Assembly: GCA_963835585.1 (NCBI GenBank)
Contig: CAWIGF010000003.1
Location: 124,001-188,000, forward strand
Reading direction: 5' to 3'
Source: UBA10107 sp963835585
GTDB taxonomy: Archaea; Nanobdellota; Nanobdellia; Woesearchaeales; UBA10107
Length of the DNA: 64,000 nt
Below are positions 8,730 to 17,620 of the stretch, piece by piece (the stretch's first letter is position 1; each line of letters starts with the position of its first letter). Under the pieces are notes generated by a model, which saw only the letters and a list, made by a program, of their open reading frames with translations, did not search any database and was not told the DNA's origin. The translations under genes and the position numbers were made by a program.

Positions 8730-9911
8730 TTATCTTAAATACTGAAAACTTTCCATCAGGAAATAAAAGAAAAGATTAATCATATTGAATATGATGATGA
8801 AGATTATGTATTTTCTAACCTTAGGGGAGGTAAGATCGATTCGCACCTTGTTCCTAATGAAGAACAAATAAAAGAGTGGCAACATAGTGAAAAACAGGAA
8901 ATATTTTTCTCCGATTCCTCCACTCGTCGAAGCAATGGTGTAAATCCCTACACCAATCAGCGCATAGAACCAATTCAATAGCCATGAGATGCGCTTCTGA
9001 TTTTTTTGAAAGTCGAAAAATACCTTCAGTATCCATATCCACAAGACACCATATACAAGTACCATCTTATAGAAGTATACTGAAAGGAAATAGCGCCATC
9101 CGGAACGCTGCAAAACATTGAATAATCCTGTATATTCTATTTGTTGTGTAAATGGTCCGAAATGAGTGAATAGTTTGTTAGTGATGAGGTAAGCAACCTT
9201 TGCATAACTGTACACAAATATAAACCAATAAACTGCAATCATAATCCCAACAAAGAGTAAAGACTTGAGTATGTTCTTTCTCTCGAGCTTCTTCCCATCA
9301 ATGAAATATACAATGAAGAATAACATAAGAGGCATAATATTCTCTTTGAAGAAAAGTGTGGACAAACAAAGCGCCAGTATAGCCCACCATTTTTTGATTC
9401 CTGTGTAAGTTATCATCGCGTATGCAACTACAATAAATATAGCGAACATAAAAATATCCGGATGAATGGAAAAAATATATTTTGTCATAGGCGGAATAGT
9501 CATTACAAGAAGGGTAATCAGCACTCTATTGAGTGGTGTATCTTTTGTCCGTACATATTCGATAAATTTGGGTACAGCAGTCCAGAAAAGAAAAGATGCA
9601 AGCAAGAAATATAGTAATATGTTGAGATAAATAATAGAATTAAATCTTGTTAGGCCTGTGGCTCCTGATATGAGTACTGCTAGCGTAGCCGTGCCAACTC
9701 GCAAGAATGGTGATCCAAGCACTGTTGGATGTCCAGCAAGAAGTGTTGGAAGCTGTGTCAAATAATATAATTCTTCACCATCAGTATCATGTATTATTGT
9801 TTTTGTATCGAATATGCTTGTAAAAAGAGCGAGATACAGAATAAGGAATATAATTAGGGCGGCGAAATATTTCAGTAAATCTTTTCTATTACTCTTATTT
9901 GCTTTTTTCAT
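8730..9911 (-). CDS. Multi-spanning GT-C-like membrane protein
   Basis: A 393-residue membrane protein with about ten hydrophobic segments. The first extracytoplasmic loop holds an acidic motif (IIHDTDGEELYYL), placed as in GT-C glycosyltransferases that use polyprenyl-phosphate sugars. This suggests transfer of a sugar to a glycan on the outer face, but no family-specific signature is seen. It is the last gene of the AglB operon and overlaps the upstream GT9 gene by 17 bp. Unlike five other membrane proteins of the operon, it lacks the EIEL-type N-terminal tag. Confidence 0.6.
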   Translation of the reverse strand: MKKANKSNRKDLLKYFAALIIFLILYLALFTSIFDTKTIIHDTDGEELYYLTQLPTLLAGHPTVLGSPFLRVGTATLAVLISGATGLTRFNSIIYLNILLYFLLASFLFWTAVPKFIEYVRTKDTPLNRVLITLLVMTIPPMTKYIFSIHPDIFMFAIFIVVAYAMITYTGIKKWWAILALCLSTLFFKENIMPLMLFFIVYFIDGKKLERKNILKSLLFVGIMIAVYWFIFVYSYAKVAYLITNKLFTHFGPFTQQIEYTGLFNVLQRSGWRYFLSVYFYKMVLVYGVLWIWILKVFFDFQKNQKRISWLLNWFYALIGVGIYTIASTSGGIGEKYFLFFTMLPLFYLFFIRNKVRIDLTSPKVRKYIIFIIIFNMINLFFYFLMESFQYLR

Positions 9912-10926
9912 ATATATTCAAGACATCACTGACTGATATTAGATCCGTATAATTTCTGCCTCCGCAGTTTTTAAAGCTTCCGTAGATGTCATTGCATGGT
10001 GTTCCGTTGACATGTTTCCACAAGACCCTGGATTCTTTGTGCAATGGGGCGAATCGTCTTGGGTCTGTAGGTCCGAAAATGGAAATAATATATTTATTCA
10101 CGGCGCTTGCTATGTGCATTGGTCCGGTGTCGTTGCAGATAATTTTTTTGCATCGCTTCATGATTGCTGCGGTTTGCTGAACTGTTGCTTTTCCTGTAAT
10201 GTCTATTATGTTGCTGCTTTTGACGGCATTTTTTATGTACTTTGACACCACAATGTCATTTTTATCACCGACAAGAATTATTTTATTGTTCATCGAAAGT
10301 TGGCTGCAGAGCTTTACAAAATTTTCCTTCGGCCATATTTTGATGTGTGCACTCTGACCAGGATTATTTGCCCCTCCTGGCGCAATGCATATTCCTGTTT
10401 TTATTTTATTTCTCCTGAATATATTGGCAGCAAAATCTTCATCTCTCTTCGACATGAAAATATCCATTCGTGTATTTTTTTCATCTATTTTTAATCCGGC
10501 TTTCTCACCAAGTTCGAGGTAGTATTTGATTTCGTGTTTTGAGCCGTCGAAATAGACCTTGTGTGTAAGTGATCCGCCCTCCTTTCCCATTCTGTCAAAT
10601 CCTATCCGGACAGGAATTTTGCAGAGTTTTATAAATAAACTAAATACTTTGTGCTTATCCAAGACGAATGCGACGTCGAATTTTTCTTTTGTAATTTTTC
10701 TTCTTAGAGACATTGCTTTAAATATATTTTTCGAATAAAAGAAGTCATCAAACGTTTCAACTTTGTCCAAATATTTGTTGTTCTTCAGAATAGGAGCAGC
10801 ATGCTTCCCGACATAATAGACCAATTCGGCATCAGGTAAAGATTTTCTTAGTTGTCTTATCAAAGGAGTTGTCATTAAAACATCTCCTAATGCCCCTAAT
10901 TTGAACAAAAGTATTTTTTCTGGCAT
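9895..10926 (-). CDS. Family 9 glycosyltransferase (heptosyltransferase-like)
   Basis: A typical GT9 protein of 343 residues. The N-terminus reads ILLFKLGALGDVLMTTPLIR, the canonical GDxLxxxP loop. The donor site is IICNDTGPMHIASA followed by ISIFGPTDP, and the C-terminal CNDIYGSFKNCGG is the usual Cys-containing end. It would transfer a heptose or other hexose-like sugar from a nucleotide donor in the cytoplasm. It starts 2 nt after another GT9 gene, so two paralogues sit in tandem. Confidence 0.88.
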   Translation of the reverse strand: MPEKILLFKLGALGDVLMTTPLIRQLRKSLPDAELVYYVGKHAAPILKNNKYLDKVETFDDFFYSKNIFKAMSLRRKITKEKFDVAFVLDKHKVFSLFIKLCKIPVRIGFDRMGKEGGSLTHKVYFDGSKHEIKYYLELGEKAGLKIDEKNTRMDIFMSKRDEDFAANIFRRNKIKTGICIAPGGANNPGQSAHIKIWPKENFVKLCSQLSMNNKIILVGDKNDIVVSKYIKNAVKSSNIIDITGKATVQQTAAIMKRCKKIICNDTGPMHIASAVNKYIISIFGPTDPRRFAPLHKESRVLWKHVNGTPCNDIYGSFKNCGGRNYTDLISVSDVLNIYEKSK

Positions 10927-10928
10927 TT

Positions 10929-12041
10929 TTATTGCCCCATTTTTTCTAATGCTTTCATAACATCGTTGACGCTTATTGCTTCCATTGCCTTTAGCTGCTC
11001 TTTTGTTAATATTTTGGGTATTAAATTTCTTTTTGTGTTATCGATGTATGGAACTCCCTTCTTTGGCTTAAATAGTGCTATATTTCCTTTTCCATAAGGT
11101 CCCCATAAGACAGGTGTATTAGGACCAAACAAACCAATTGTCTTGACACCCTGTGCCGCTGCTATGTGCATAGGACCTGAATCATTACTTATCATTACAT
11201 TACAACGCTTTATCAGTTCTGCTGACTGTTTTATTTTTGAATTTGATCCAAATTCATCCGCGGCGCTTATTGCTTTGTGTTTCATTATTGATTCAATCCT
11301 ATGAATCAAAGGAATACTACTCTTTGAGTCAATGAATATAATTTTTGCGTTGTACTTTTCTATTATTCTATCCGCAAGTGCCGCAAATCTATGTACTGGC
11401 CATATCCTGTGCTTCACAGACTCAGCGACGCCAATTGAAATTCCAACAACAAAATCTTCCTTTTGGACACCATTTTTGTTGAGAAATTCCAACACATCTT
11501 TTTTGGCTTCCTCTGGTATATATAATGGAATTAATTTTTCAACATTGTACTTTCCACCAATTTTTCTGACAAAATCAAGATAATTTTGAACCATGTGTTG
11601 TTTTTTGTTAAATTTGATAGTTTCATTATATAACCTATTTCTTATGCCATGGCTGAATCCAATTCTATGTTTTGCGCTTAAAAATCCGATTACCGATGAA
11701 ACATTCAGGAACGGCTCTGCATCAATACACAAATCATATTTCTTGAATAATTTTAGTATATTTATTGTTCCAAACGGAATTATCTTGTTTATGAATGAAT
11801 GACCTTCAAAAATTGCTTTGTTTCTCTCATGGGCGAGAACATCTATCTCCGCATTTGGAAACTCCTTTTTTAGCATCTTTATTGCAGGCAACAGTACAAC
11901 GGAATCCCCTAACGCCCAGAACTTAATAATAAGCACTTTTTTAATTCTTTGTGGTTTTTTGCCGGAAGCCTTTAGGATCAAGCAAGGGATTGAGAAAAGA
12001 TATTTATCTATTGCATTTTGTATTGATATAGTAAGAGACAT
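10929..12041 (-). CDS. Family 9 glycosyltransferase (heptosyltransferase-like)
   Basis: A 370-residue GT9 enzyme. After a short N-terminal extension the sequence VLIIKFWALGDSVVLLPAIK gives the family loop. The C-terminal domain has VMISNDSGPMHIAAA and TIGLFGPNTP. It is placed between a DUF2304 protein (2 nt upstream) and a second GT9 gene (2 nt downstream), so the three are translationally linked. In bacteria such enzymes build LPS cores; here it must act on an archaeal lipid-linked glycan or another acceptor. Confidence 0.86.
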   Translation of the reverse strand: MSLTISIQNAIDKYLFSIPCLILKASGKKPQRIKKVLIIKFWALGDSVVLLPAIKMLKKEFPNAEIDVLAHERNKAIFEGHSFINKIIPFGTINILKLFKKYDLCIDAEPFLNVSSVIGFLSAKHRIGFSHGIRNRLYNETIKFNKKQHMVQNYLDFVRKIGGKYNVEKLIPLYIPEEAKKDVLEFLNKNGVQKEDFVVGISIGVAESVKHRIWPVHRFAALADRIIEKYNAKIIFIDSKSSIPLIHRIESIMKHKAISAADEFGSNSKIKQSAELIKRCNVMISNDSGPMHIAAAQGVKTIGLFGPNTPVLWGPYGKGNIALFKPKKGVPYIDNTKRNLIPKILTKEQLKAMEAISVNDVMKALEKMGQ

Positions 12042-12043
12042 TT

Positions 12044-12379
12044 TTATTTCTTCTTTTCGTTTTTTGTTGCAACTTCACGGACAACTTTTGTTATTTTTTG
12101 TTCAACACCATCGAGTGCAATATAGATTCTAAAATTAAGATAAAATAAGAGAACAATAGCGACATATACAATCAAATCAACCGGCCTTCCTATGCCAAGT
12201 TCGTTTGATAAGTACCCTGCGGTGTTGGGAAGTGCAATAACTACTATTGCGATAAGCCAAAGGATAATCCACCCCATCAATTCAATTTTTTTTATCCTTC
12301 CTTCCTGGAATTGCAGCCATGCTCTGCTTAGTGCAAATAGTACAAATAGAATAAGGATTACTTGTATTGGTTCTATCAT
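12044..12379 (-). CDS. DUF2304 small membrane protein
   Basis: A 111-residue protein with three hydrophobic segments (near residues 4-17, 33-51 and 68-87) and a charged C-terminal tail predicted to be helical. The spacing and the ELMGWIILWLIAI segment match DUF2304 proteins, which in many bacteria and archaea sit next to a GT2 gene and are thought to partner it at the membrane. That arrangement holds here: the GT2 gene lies 10 nt upstream. No catalytic motif is visible, so its role is structural by inference. Confidence 0.72.
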   Translation of the reverse strand: MIEPIQVILILFVLFALSRAWLQFQEGRIKKIELMGWIILWLIAIVVIALPNTAGYLSNELGIGRPVDLIVYVAIVLLFYLNFRIYIALDGVEQKITKVVREVATKNEKKK

Positions 12380-12389
12380 GTATTGCTTA

Positions 12390-13076
12390 TTATGACAACC
12401 TCTTTATAATTGTTTTTAATGCTATTTTTATACCACTAATCAAGTGAAGCTTACCATGTTGGGTATGTTCTTTTGAGTATGATGTATATCGTATTCTAAC
12501 TGGGACCTCTTTGTATTTGATGTGTTTCTTGAATATTTCTATGAGAATCTCTGAAGCATGCTCAGCTCTATCTTGCTTTATTTCTATGGATTGGGCACCC
12601 TTTCTTGAAAGTGCTCTAAATCCACACTGAGAATCGCTTAGCCTAACGCCATAAAACAATCGCAGCCAAAGATTTCCCAAAAAAAGCGTTACTTTTTTGG
12701 ATTGTGGCATGTTAAGTGCTTTCTTACCTAAAAATCTTGAACCGATTGTAATGTCTGCTTCTTTATTTATTATCGGCCGAATCATATCGTTAATGTCTTC
12801 GGCCATCATCTGACCATCGCCGTCAAAATCAACAATGATGTCCGCTCCGTGATTTAGTGCATATTCGTGCCCAGTTGCTAATGCAGCCCCTTGCCCTCTA
12901 TTTATGAAATGAGTCAGGACAATTGCTCCTTTTCTTAATGCAATTTCTTCTGTCTTGTCTTTTGAGCAATCGTTAATGACAACGATATTGTTGTAGTTGT
13001 GCATCCTTAAAGCATCAATTACTTGGCCAATTGTTTTCTCAACATTATATGCCGCGATGATTACGTATGTCTTCAT
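12390..13076 (-). CDS. Family 2 glycosyltransferase, dolichyl-phosphate sugar synthase-like
   Basis: A 228-residue GT2 enzyme beginning with TYVIIAAYNVEKTIGQVI. It shows VVINDCSKDKTEE, RGQGAALATGHEYAL, the DxD metal site VDFDGDGQM, ITIGSRFLGKK, DSQCGFRALSRKGA and VPVRIRYTSYSKE, the full pattern of polyprenyl-phosphate sugar synthases. The start at 13076 forms an ATGA overlap with the upstream transporter gene, which favours it over a longer frame. It probably charges dolichyl phosphate for the GT-C enzymes of the operon, with the DUF2304 protein as partner. Confidence 0.86.
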   Translation of the reverse strand: MKTYVIIAAYNVEKTIGQVIDALRMHNYNNIVVINDCSKDKTEEIALRKGAIVLTHFINRGQGAALATGHEYALNHGADIIVDFDGDGQMMAEDINDMIRPIINKEADITIGSRFLGKKALNMPQSKKVTLFLGNLWLRLFYGVRLSDSQCGFRALSRKGAQSIEIKQDRAEHASEILIEIFKKHIKYKEVPVRIRYTSYSKEHTQHGKLHLISGIKIALKTIIKRLS

Positions 13077-13414
13077 AGTACTATGATTGTTATTCCGCAT
13101 ATAATCAGGAACACCCCAATCCATTTATATTTATTCATCTTCTCATCAAGATATTTTACTGAGAGGATATTGACAAAAACATAGTTTAGCGAGGCAATGG
13201 GATAAAGCACAGTAAGCTGATACCCTCTTAATGCAACAACAAACAAGATAGTGGATAGGCCATAAAACAGTAACCCTGCAAGCAAAGCATGGTTCTCCAT
13301 TAATTCATTCATTTTCTTGCTGAGTTTCATTGAACCGAACTTGAGCCCTATCTGTCCTATTGCCGCACAAATAGATGAAAGTACTGCAAGCGTTATTGAT
13401 AATGGTGCATTCAT
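13073..13414 (-). CDS. Half-size EamA/SMR-type transporter, second of a pair (ArnF-like)
   Basis: A 113-residue protein with four transmembrane helices, the length of one half of a drug/metabolite transporter. It contains AAIGQIGLKFG in helix 1, and YQLTVLYPIASLNYVFVNI and WIGVFLIICGI, all features of EamA/EmrE-like proteins. Its tandem partner upstream is similar in size and motifs. The two would form a heterodimer comparable to bacterial ArnE/ArnF, which flips undecaprenyl-phosphate-aminoarabinose. Here the cargo is probably a dolichyl-phosphate sugar for the GT-C enzymes. ATGA overlaps on both sides show tight coupling. Confidence 0.78.
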   Translation of the reverse strand: MNAPLSITLAVLSSICAAIGQIGLKFGSMKLSKKMNELMENHALLAGLLFYGLSTILFVVALRGYQLTVLYPIASLNYVFVNILSVKYLDEKMNKYKWIGVFLIICGITIIVL

Positions 13415-13779
13415 TTGTTCCTTCCTGCTCCGACCAGGCTAACTCCCAGTATGATTATACATATTCCAACCCATTTATGAATTTCCATAACATCTCCTGT
13501 AAAAAATATTGGCGCGAATAAACTTACCCAAATAAAGCTCGTTGCCATTATAGGATATATGACAGTAAGTTCCCCTCTTCGTAAGGCTTTGATCATGAAT
13601 AAAAGACCGATCCCATATGCGATGATACCTATATATAGAAATGGATTAAGTACAAAAGATGATATGTCTGTTACTCTGTTTGCTGCAAATTTATAGAGTA
13701 TCTGTCCGGCAGAGCCGAATAGTGCAGCTATGCTTATGTAAATTATCGAAGATAACGACGTTGTTTCCTTTTTTTTCAT
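13411..13779 (-). CDS. Half-size EamA/SMR-type transporter, first of a pair (ArnE-like)
   Basis: A 122-residue, four-helix protein with FGSAGQILYKFAANR in helix 1, ELTVIYPIMATSFIWVSLF in helix 3 and WVGICIIILGVSLVG in helix 4. The motif order is the same as in the downstream partner, so the pair arose by duplication. Heterodimeric small multidrug-type proteins of this type move lipid-phosphate sugars. The start overlaps the upstream stop by 4 nt (ATGA). Transport of a polyprenyl-phosphate monosaccharide from the inside to the outside is the best guess from context. Confidence 0.78.
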   Translation of the reverse strand: MKKKETTSLSSIIYISIAALFGSAGQILYKFAANRVTDISSFVLNPFLYIGIIAYGIGLLFMIKALRRGELTVIYPIMATSFIWVSLFAPIFFTGDVMEIHKWVGICIIILGVSLVGAGRNK

Positions 13780-15026
13780 ATGTATTTTATTTTAGTATTT
13801 ATTGTTTGATATTCTATATTATTTTCAAGGACTCTTTTAATGGTTTCGAATACAGTTTCATGGCTTATTGTCTTGATGCACATATTATTAGTGCATTTCG
13901 ACAGTTTATGGTTGTATGCAGACAGGCAGGGACTGCAATGATAGTCGTTATAAATTGCCACAGCTTTTCCTATCGGACCGTACATTCTAGGTGTTTCAGG
14001 ACCGAATATAGTGATGGTTTTTGTGCCTGTAGAAGCTGCAAAATGAGGCATTCCGCTATCATTGGAAATAAGTAATTCGGCGATGCTCAACATCTCGAAT
14101 AATTCTCTTAAATTTTTTGTTTTAGCACATAAATTTATGCATCTCTTATTGTTAACTTTTTTATGAATATGGTCGCAAACAGGAATGTTGTCCTTTACCC
14201 CAACCAATGCAACGAGATGTGTCGGATATTCACCGAGCACTTTTTTGATTATTTGCACGTAATTGTCCTTTGGATAATTCCTGAGAGATAGCGTCATTCC
14301 AACATCCGGATTTACAAGAATTATTTTCTGTCCATTGTATTCGGCATATTCATTTGTTATTTTTTCTTTTATAACTTTGTTAAGCTTTTCGTCTGAACTA
14401 TAATGCGGAGAAGTGATCTCCGAACTTTCTGTTTTATCCTTGTAATTTGGGTAATCCTGACGCAATTCAATTGCAGTCTTAGTCAGTGCTAGGAAATTTC
14501 TTGCTATGTGCATGTTTTGGTTGAACATACAATTAAAGTCATAAAAACTTCCACGATATAATCCTTCCATCTCATATCTGTTGAATCCAGATCTGTGTTT
14601 TGTTTTTATCAGGAATGCAATGATCGCAGGAATCCTCATGAACAATTCATAATCTATTAGCATATCTATTTTCTTGCTTCTTAATTTTATTATTTGCGAG
14701 CATAAAGAGAAAAAAAACGTCATTAAGTTTCTGTCATCAATAGTATATATGTTTTTCTCGGGTATGATGTCGAGCAATTCCCATGATTCCTTCATGCTTT
14801 TCAGCGTGAGACAGTATATGTTGGAATCCTTTATTTTGTTTTTAATGTATGCAATGGAAGAATAGGCCATAGTCGCGGCACCCATTTCAAACAATTCCAT
14901 GACTAGAATATTTTTGACTTGTGTATTTTTCCTCTTTATTTTTATTGCAGCTATTAGTGAAAAAATGAAGCAAATGAACGTTCCAATATATTTATCAAAA
15001 AATCTTATTTTTCTTGAGTCTTTCAT
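13776..15026 (-). CDS. Family 9 glycosyltransferase, divergent
   Basis: A 416-residue GT9-like protein. The N-terminal loop ILVMELFEMGAATMAYSSI has lost the usual GD, but the donor region LLISNDSGMPHFAAS followed by TITIFGPETPRMYGP is clear, with a Cys-rich end (CSPCLSAYNHKLSKC and more). A hydrophobic stretch near residues 15-30 could anchor it. The start is put at ATG 15026, one base after the upstream stop; a longer frame from 15071 would overlap the previous gene by 44 bp. The longer N-terminus and altered loop suggest another donor than its two relatives. Confidence 0.78.
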   Translation of the reverse strand: MKDSRKIRFFDKYIGTFICFIFSLIAAIKIKRKNTQVKNILVMELFEMGAATMAYSSIAYIKNKIKDSNIYCLTLKSMKESWELLDIIPEKNIYTIDDRNLMTFFFSLCSQIIKLRSKKIDMLIDYELFMRIPAIIAFLIKTKHRSGFNRYEMEGLYRGSFYDFNCMFNQNMHIARNFLALTKTAIELRQDYPNYKDKTESSEITSPHYSSDEKLNKVIKEKITNEYAEYNGQKIILVNPDVGMTLSLRNYPKDNYVQIIKKVLGEYPTHLVALVGVKDNIPVCDHIHKKVNNKRCINLCAKTKNLRELFEMLSIAELLISNDSGMPHFAASTGTKTITIFGPETPRMYGPIGKAVAIYNDYHCSPCLSAYNHKLSKCTNNMCIKTISHETVFETIKRVLENNIEYQTINTKIKYI

Positions 15027-15027
15027 C

Positions 15028-16920
15028 TTAAACTCTTCGTTTTCTATTGTATGCGTAGTAACACAATACAATGATACTTAAAATGGTTATTACATATCCT
15101 ATGTACTCAACATATGTGTAGGTATATTTAAATTCAACCAGGTGCTGTCCGATTGGCACTTGAGTACAAACAAGTCCTTCGCAGAACTCTCGTTTCGATG
15201 CTTGGCCGTCTATGTATGCTTTCCAATTGTTATATTTATTTACTTTCATCGACACGAATCCAGGTATGCTCATATTAACCATGACTTTTCCCTCGAGACC
15301 TTCATATTGTTCTCCCATATTGGAACCGTTGTTGACAATAAAGTATGAGGGAGTTATGTTTGTCTCAAATATTGTGAACGGACCGTATTTTGTCTCTGCC
15401 TTAGTCCTGTTCTCGAAATAACCAATCCATGCAGGTGACTCGGCAAATATGTATCGTATGTTGTAATGCTCGAAAATACTTTCCAACTCTCCTGGTTGAT
15501 AATCACTAAATTTCTTTGAGAAAATCCCGTTGTCTCCTCCAGATGAGATCAGGCTTACATATTGTGGATATTGATATGGAACACCAACTATTTCCATTCC
15601 CGAATATGCTGGAACCAATGCAGTAAGATGAGTGAACGTCAATGGTGATTGCCCTGAATTGTATAGGGTATCTTCTATTGCAATTCTTCCTGGTGCCAAG
15701 TTTTGAAGCGGCCCAAAAAGTGCTTGAAGCTGGGTTTCAGGAATTATTATTGGTCCATCTTGAGACAACTGTAGCGATTGCGTCCACATAGGATATAGCA
15801 TCAACACAACAAGCGCCAAGGAAATAATTAGACCAAATTTGATGTGTTTTTCATTTATCAATATTTTGGTCGTGGCGAGATATTCAAAGAAAAGCCCGGC
15901 AAAAATGAATATTGCCATTGAGGTATATGTTACTACTTTCAATCCAACAAATAGTCTGCCACTAAGACCAGGAAGGAATGTAATTAGCGTATATATAAGG
16001 ATGATGAGCCCAAACAAGATGAGGCCCTTATTCTCTTTGTATTCTTTTCTCATTGCAATAACTAAACCGATGGCTGCGGCAACCATAAAATACCATGGCA
16101 TTGCCGATAGAAAGTAGCCCTGAAAGTCCGAGAAACTCATTGTGCCCCACGTCTGCCAGAATATGTATTTTCCATTAACAAGAAGATGAAGTATGTAGTA
16201 TCCATTGACAAGTAACGAGAACAAAATAAACGATCCTATCCATTTTATCTTTTTTATGCTTTCATTCCATTGCAGTATGATTGTGAATGTGTATAGGAAC
16301 GCTGCAACAACGAGAGTAACGGGATGTGTTATGAACATAGTGCTGATTACGGCAAAGAACATCGTTTTGTAGCTCGGCTTTTTATAAAATTCAACAAAAA
16401 GTGCAAATGAAATCAGCAAAAAGCCAGTTGTCATCACTTGCGCCCACATACCAACTAAGAATATTTCGTTGAATCCACCTGTGTACCAACTGCCGGCATT
16501 CAATACAATGAGTGCATATGCAATGGCACCTGCCAGTTTATGCCCAAAAGAACGTAACAAGAAATATGCACCAGCTCCAAGTACGAATAGTGTCAGGGTA
16601 ACAAATAATTTATATGATGAGGCAAGGCCTATTATTTTCCCAGTATACACTGTTGCAAGATCTATTATTGGATAATAATATGAAACAACAGGATATCCAG
16701 CCTGGAATTCAGGACACCATGCTGCAGGCGGCAGTATATTTGATTGGCCCAAACACCACAACCTTGCATAATGGACGGAGTGATCGATATTGGTCAAGAC
16801 TCCATCTTTTAGCATTGGAGAGACAAGAATAAGCGCAAGAATGGTTGCGATTATAATAATCACAATATGAATGTTTCTCTTGATCCATTCTTTGTTTATC
16901 TTTAGTTCTATTTCATCCAT
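15028..16920 (-). CDS. YfhO/PTPS-related GT-C-like membrane protein
   Basis: A 630-residue protein with about twelve transmembrane segments. The first outer loop carries NIDHSVHYARLWC, placed as the acidic GT-C motif. The end is a small beta-rich domain containing NWKAYIDGQ and a final helix, which matches YfhO-like and 6-pyruvoyl-tetrahydropterin-synthase-related membrane proteins. Such proteins are thought to add sugars from polyprenyl-phosphate donors to surface glycans. The N-terminus MDEIELKINKEW precedes the first helix and resembles the tag of four other proteins in this operon. It overlaps the upstream GT2 gene by 8 bp. Confidence 0.7.
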   Translation of the reverse strand: MDEIELKINKEWIKRNIHIVIIIIATILALILVSPMLKDGVLTNIDHSVHYARLWCLGQSNILPPAAWCPEFQAGYPVVSYYYPIIDLATVYTGKIIGLASSYKLFVTLTLFVLGAGAYFLLRSFGHKLAGAIAYALIVLNAGSWYTGGFNEIFLVGMWAQVMTTGFLLISFALFVEFYKKPSYKTMFFAVISTMFITHPVTLVVAAFLYTFTIILQWNESIKKIKWIGSFILFSLLVNGYYILHLLVNGKYIFWQTWGTMSFSDFQGYFLSAMPWYFMVAAAIGLVIAMRKEYKENKGLILFGLIILIYTLITFLPGLSGRLFVGLKVVTYTSMAIFIFAGLFFEYLATTKILINEKHIKFGLIISLALVVLMLYPMWTQSLQLSQDGPIIIPETQLQALFGPLQNLAPGRIAIEDTLYNSGQSPLTFTHLTALVPAYSGMEIVGVPYQYPQYVSLISSGGDNGIFSKKFSDYQPGELESIFEHYNIRYIFAESPAWIGYFENRTKAETKYGPFTIFETNITPSYFIVNNGSNMGEQYEGLEGKVMVNMSIPGFVSMKVNKYNNWKAYIDGQASKREFCEGLVCTQVPIGQHLVEFKYTYTYVEYIGYVITILSIIVLCYYAYNRKRRV

Positions 16921-17620
16921 ATATTCCTTGTATGTCGTTTATTTTTATTTTAATAAGTTCAAGAAGAGTTTTGAGATAATCCCCTAGCTTGACCTTACTT
17001 TTTTGGGCAATCCTCCAGTGGACAGGTTGTTCCTTTATTGAATACCTTTTTTTTTGGGCTATGTGCAAAATCTCAAAATCAAATCCCCAGCGATTTATAG
17101 TTTGTTTTTCGAATATTTCTCTAGCAATTTTTGCCCTGAATAACTTAAAGCCACATTGAGTGTCTTTTATTTCCTTCACAGCAAGCCATGATATGAAGAC
17201 GTTTCCAATTCGTCCAAGTAAAATTTTGTACCATGCACTTGTTACTCTTGCACCTCTCGCAGCTCGTGACCCTATTACTATGTCATATTTTTTGATCAAT
17301 GGTAGAAATGTTTTCAATTCCTCTATTGGCGTTGATAGGTCTGCATCGGCAAATAATATGTAGTCTCCTGTTGCCATCAAGATTCCCTCTTTAACTGAAT
17401 ATCCTTTTCCCTTATTTTCTCGTTTTCTTGTCAAGATTACTTCCCTATTCTCTTTGCCGATGTTCTGTACTATTCTTCGCGTTGCATCTTTGCTTCCATC
17501 TTCAACGACAATTATTTCGTTCCCTATTTTGTTCTTCTTCAAATAGTATATTATATGATTAAGATTCTTCTCGATGTTTTCTTCCTCGTTGAATACAGGA
17601 ATAACAACTGAAAGTTTCAC
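16913..17620 (-). CDS. Dolichyl-phosphate beta-glucosyltransferase-like GT2
   Basis: A 235-residue enzyme close to the ALG5/dolichyl-phosphate glucose synthase type. It has LSVVIPVFNEEENI, IIVVEDGSKDATRRI, RENKGKGYSVKEGIL, the DxD LFADADLSTP, DIVIGSRAARGA, DTQCGFKLFRAKIA, and EQPVHWRIAQKSKV. It makes a lipid-phosphate sugar on the cytoplasmic face. It is sandwiched between two YfhO-like membrane proteins, with a 4-nt overlap upstream, suggesting that it supplies one or both with donor. Confidence 0.88.
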   Translation of the reverse strand: MKLSVVIPVFNEEENIEKNLNHIIYYLKKNKIGNEIIVVEDGSKDATRRIVQNIGKENREVILTRKRENKGKGYSVKEGILMATGDYILFADADLSTPIEELKTFLPLIKKYDIVIGSRAARGARVTSAWYKILLGRIGNVFISWLAVKEIKDTQCGFKLFRAKIAREIFEKQTINRWGFDFEILHIAQKKRYSIKEQPVHWRIAQKSKVKLGDYLKTLLELIKIKINDIQGIYG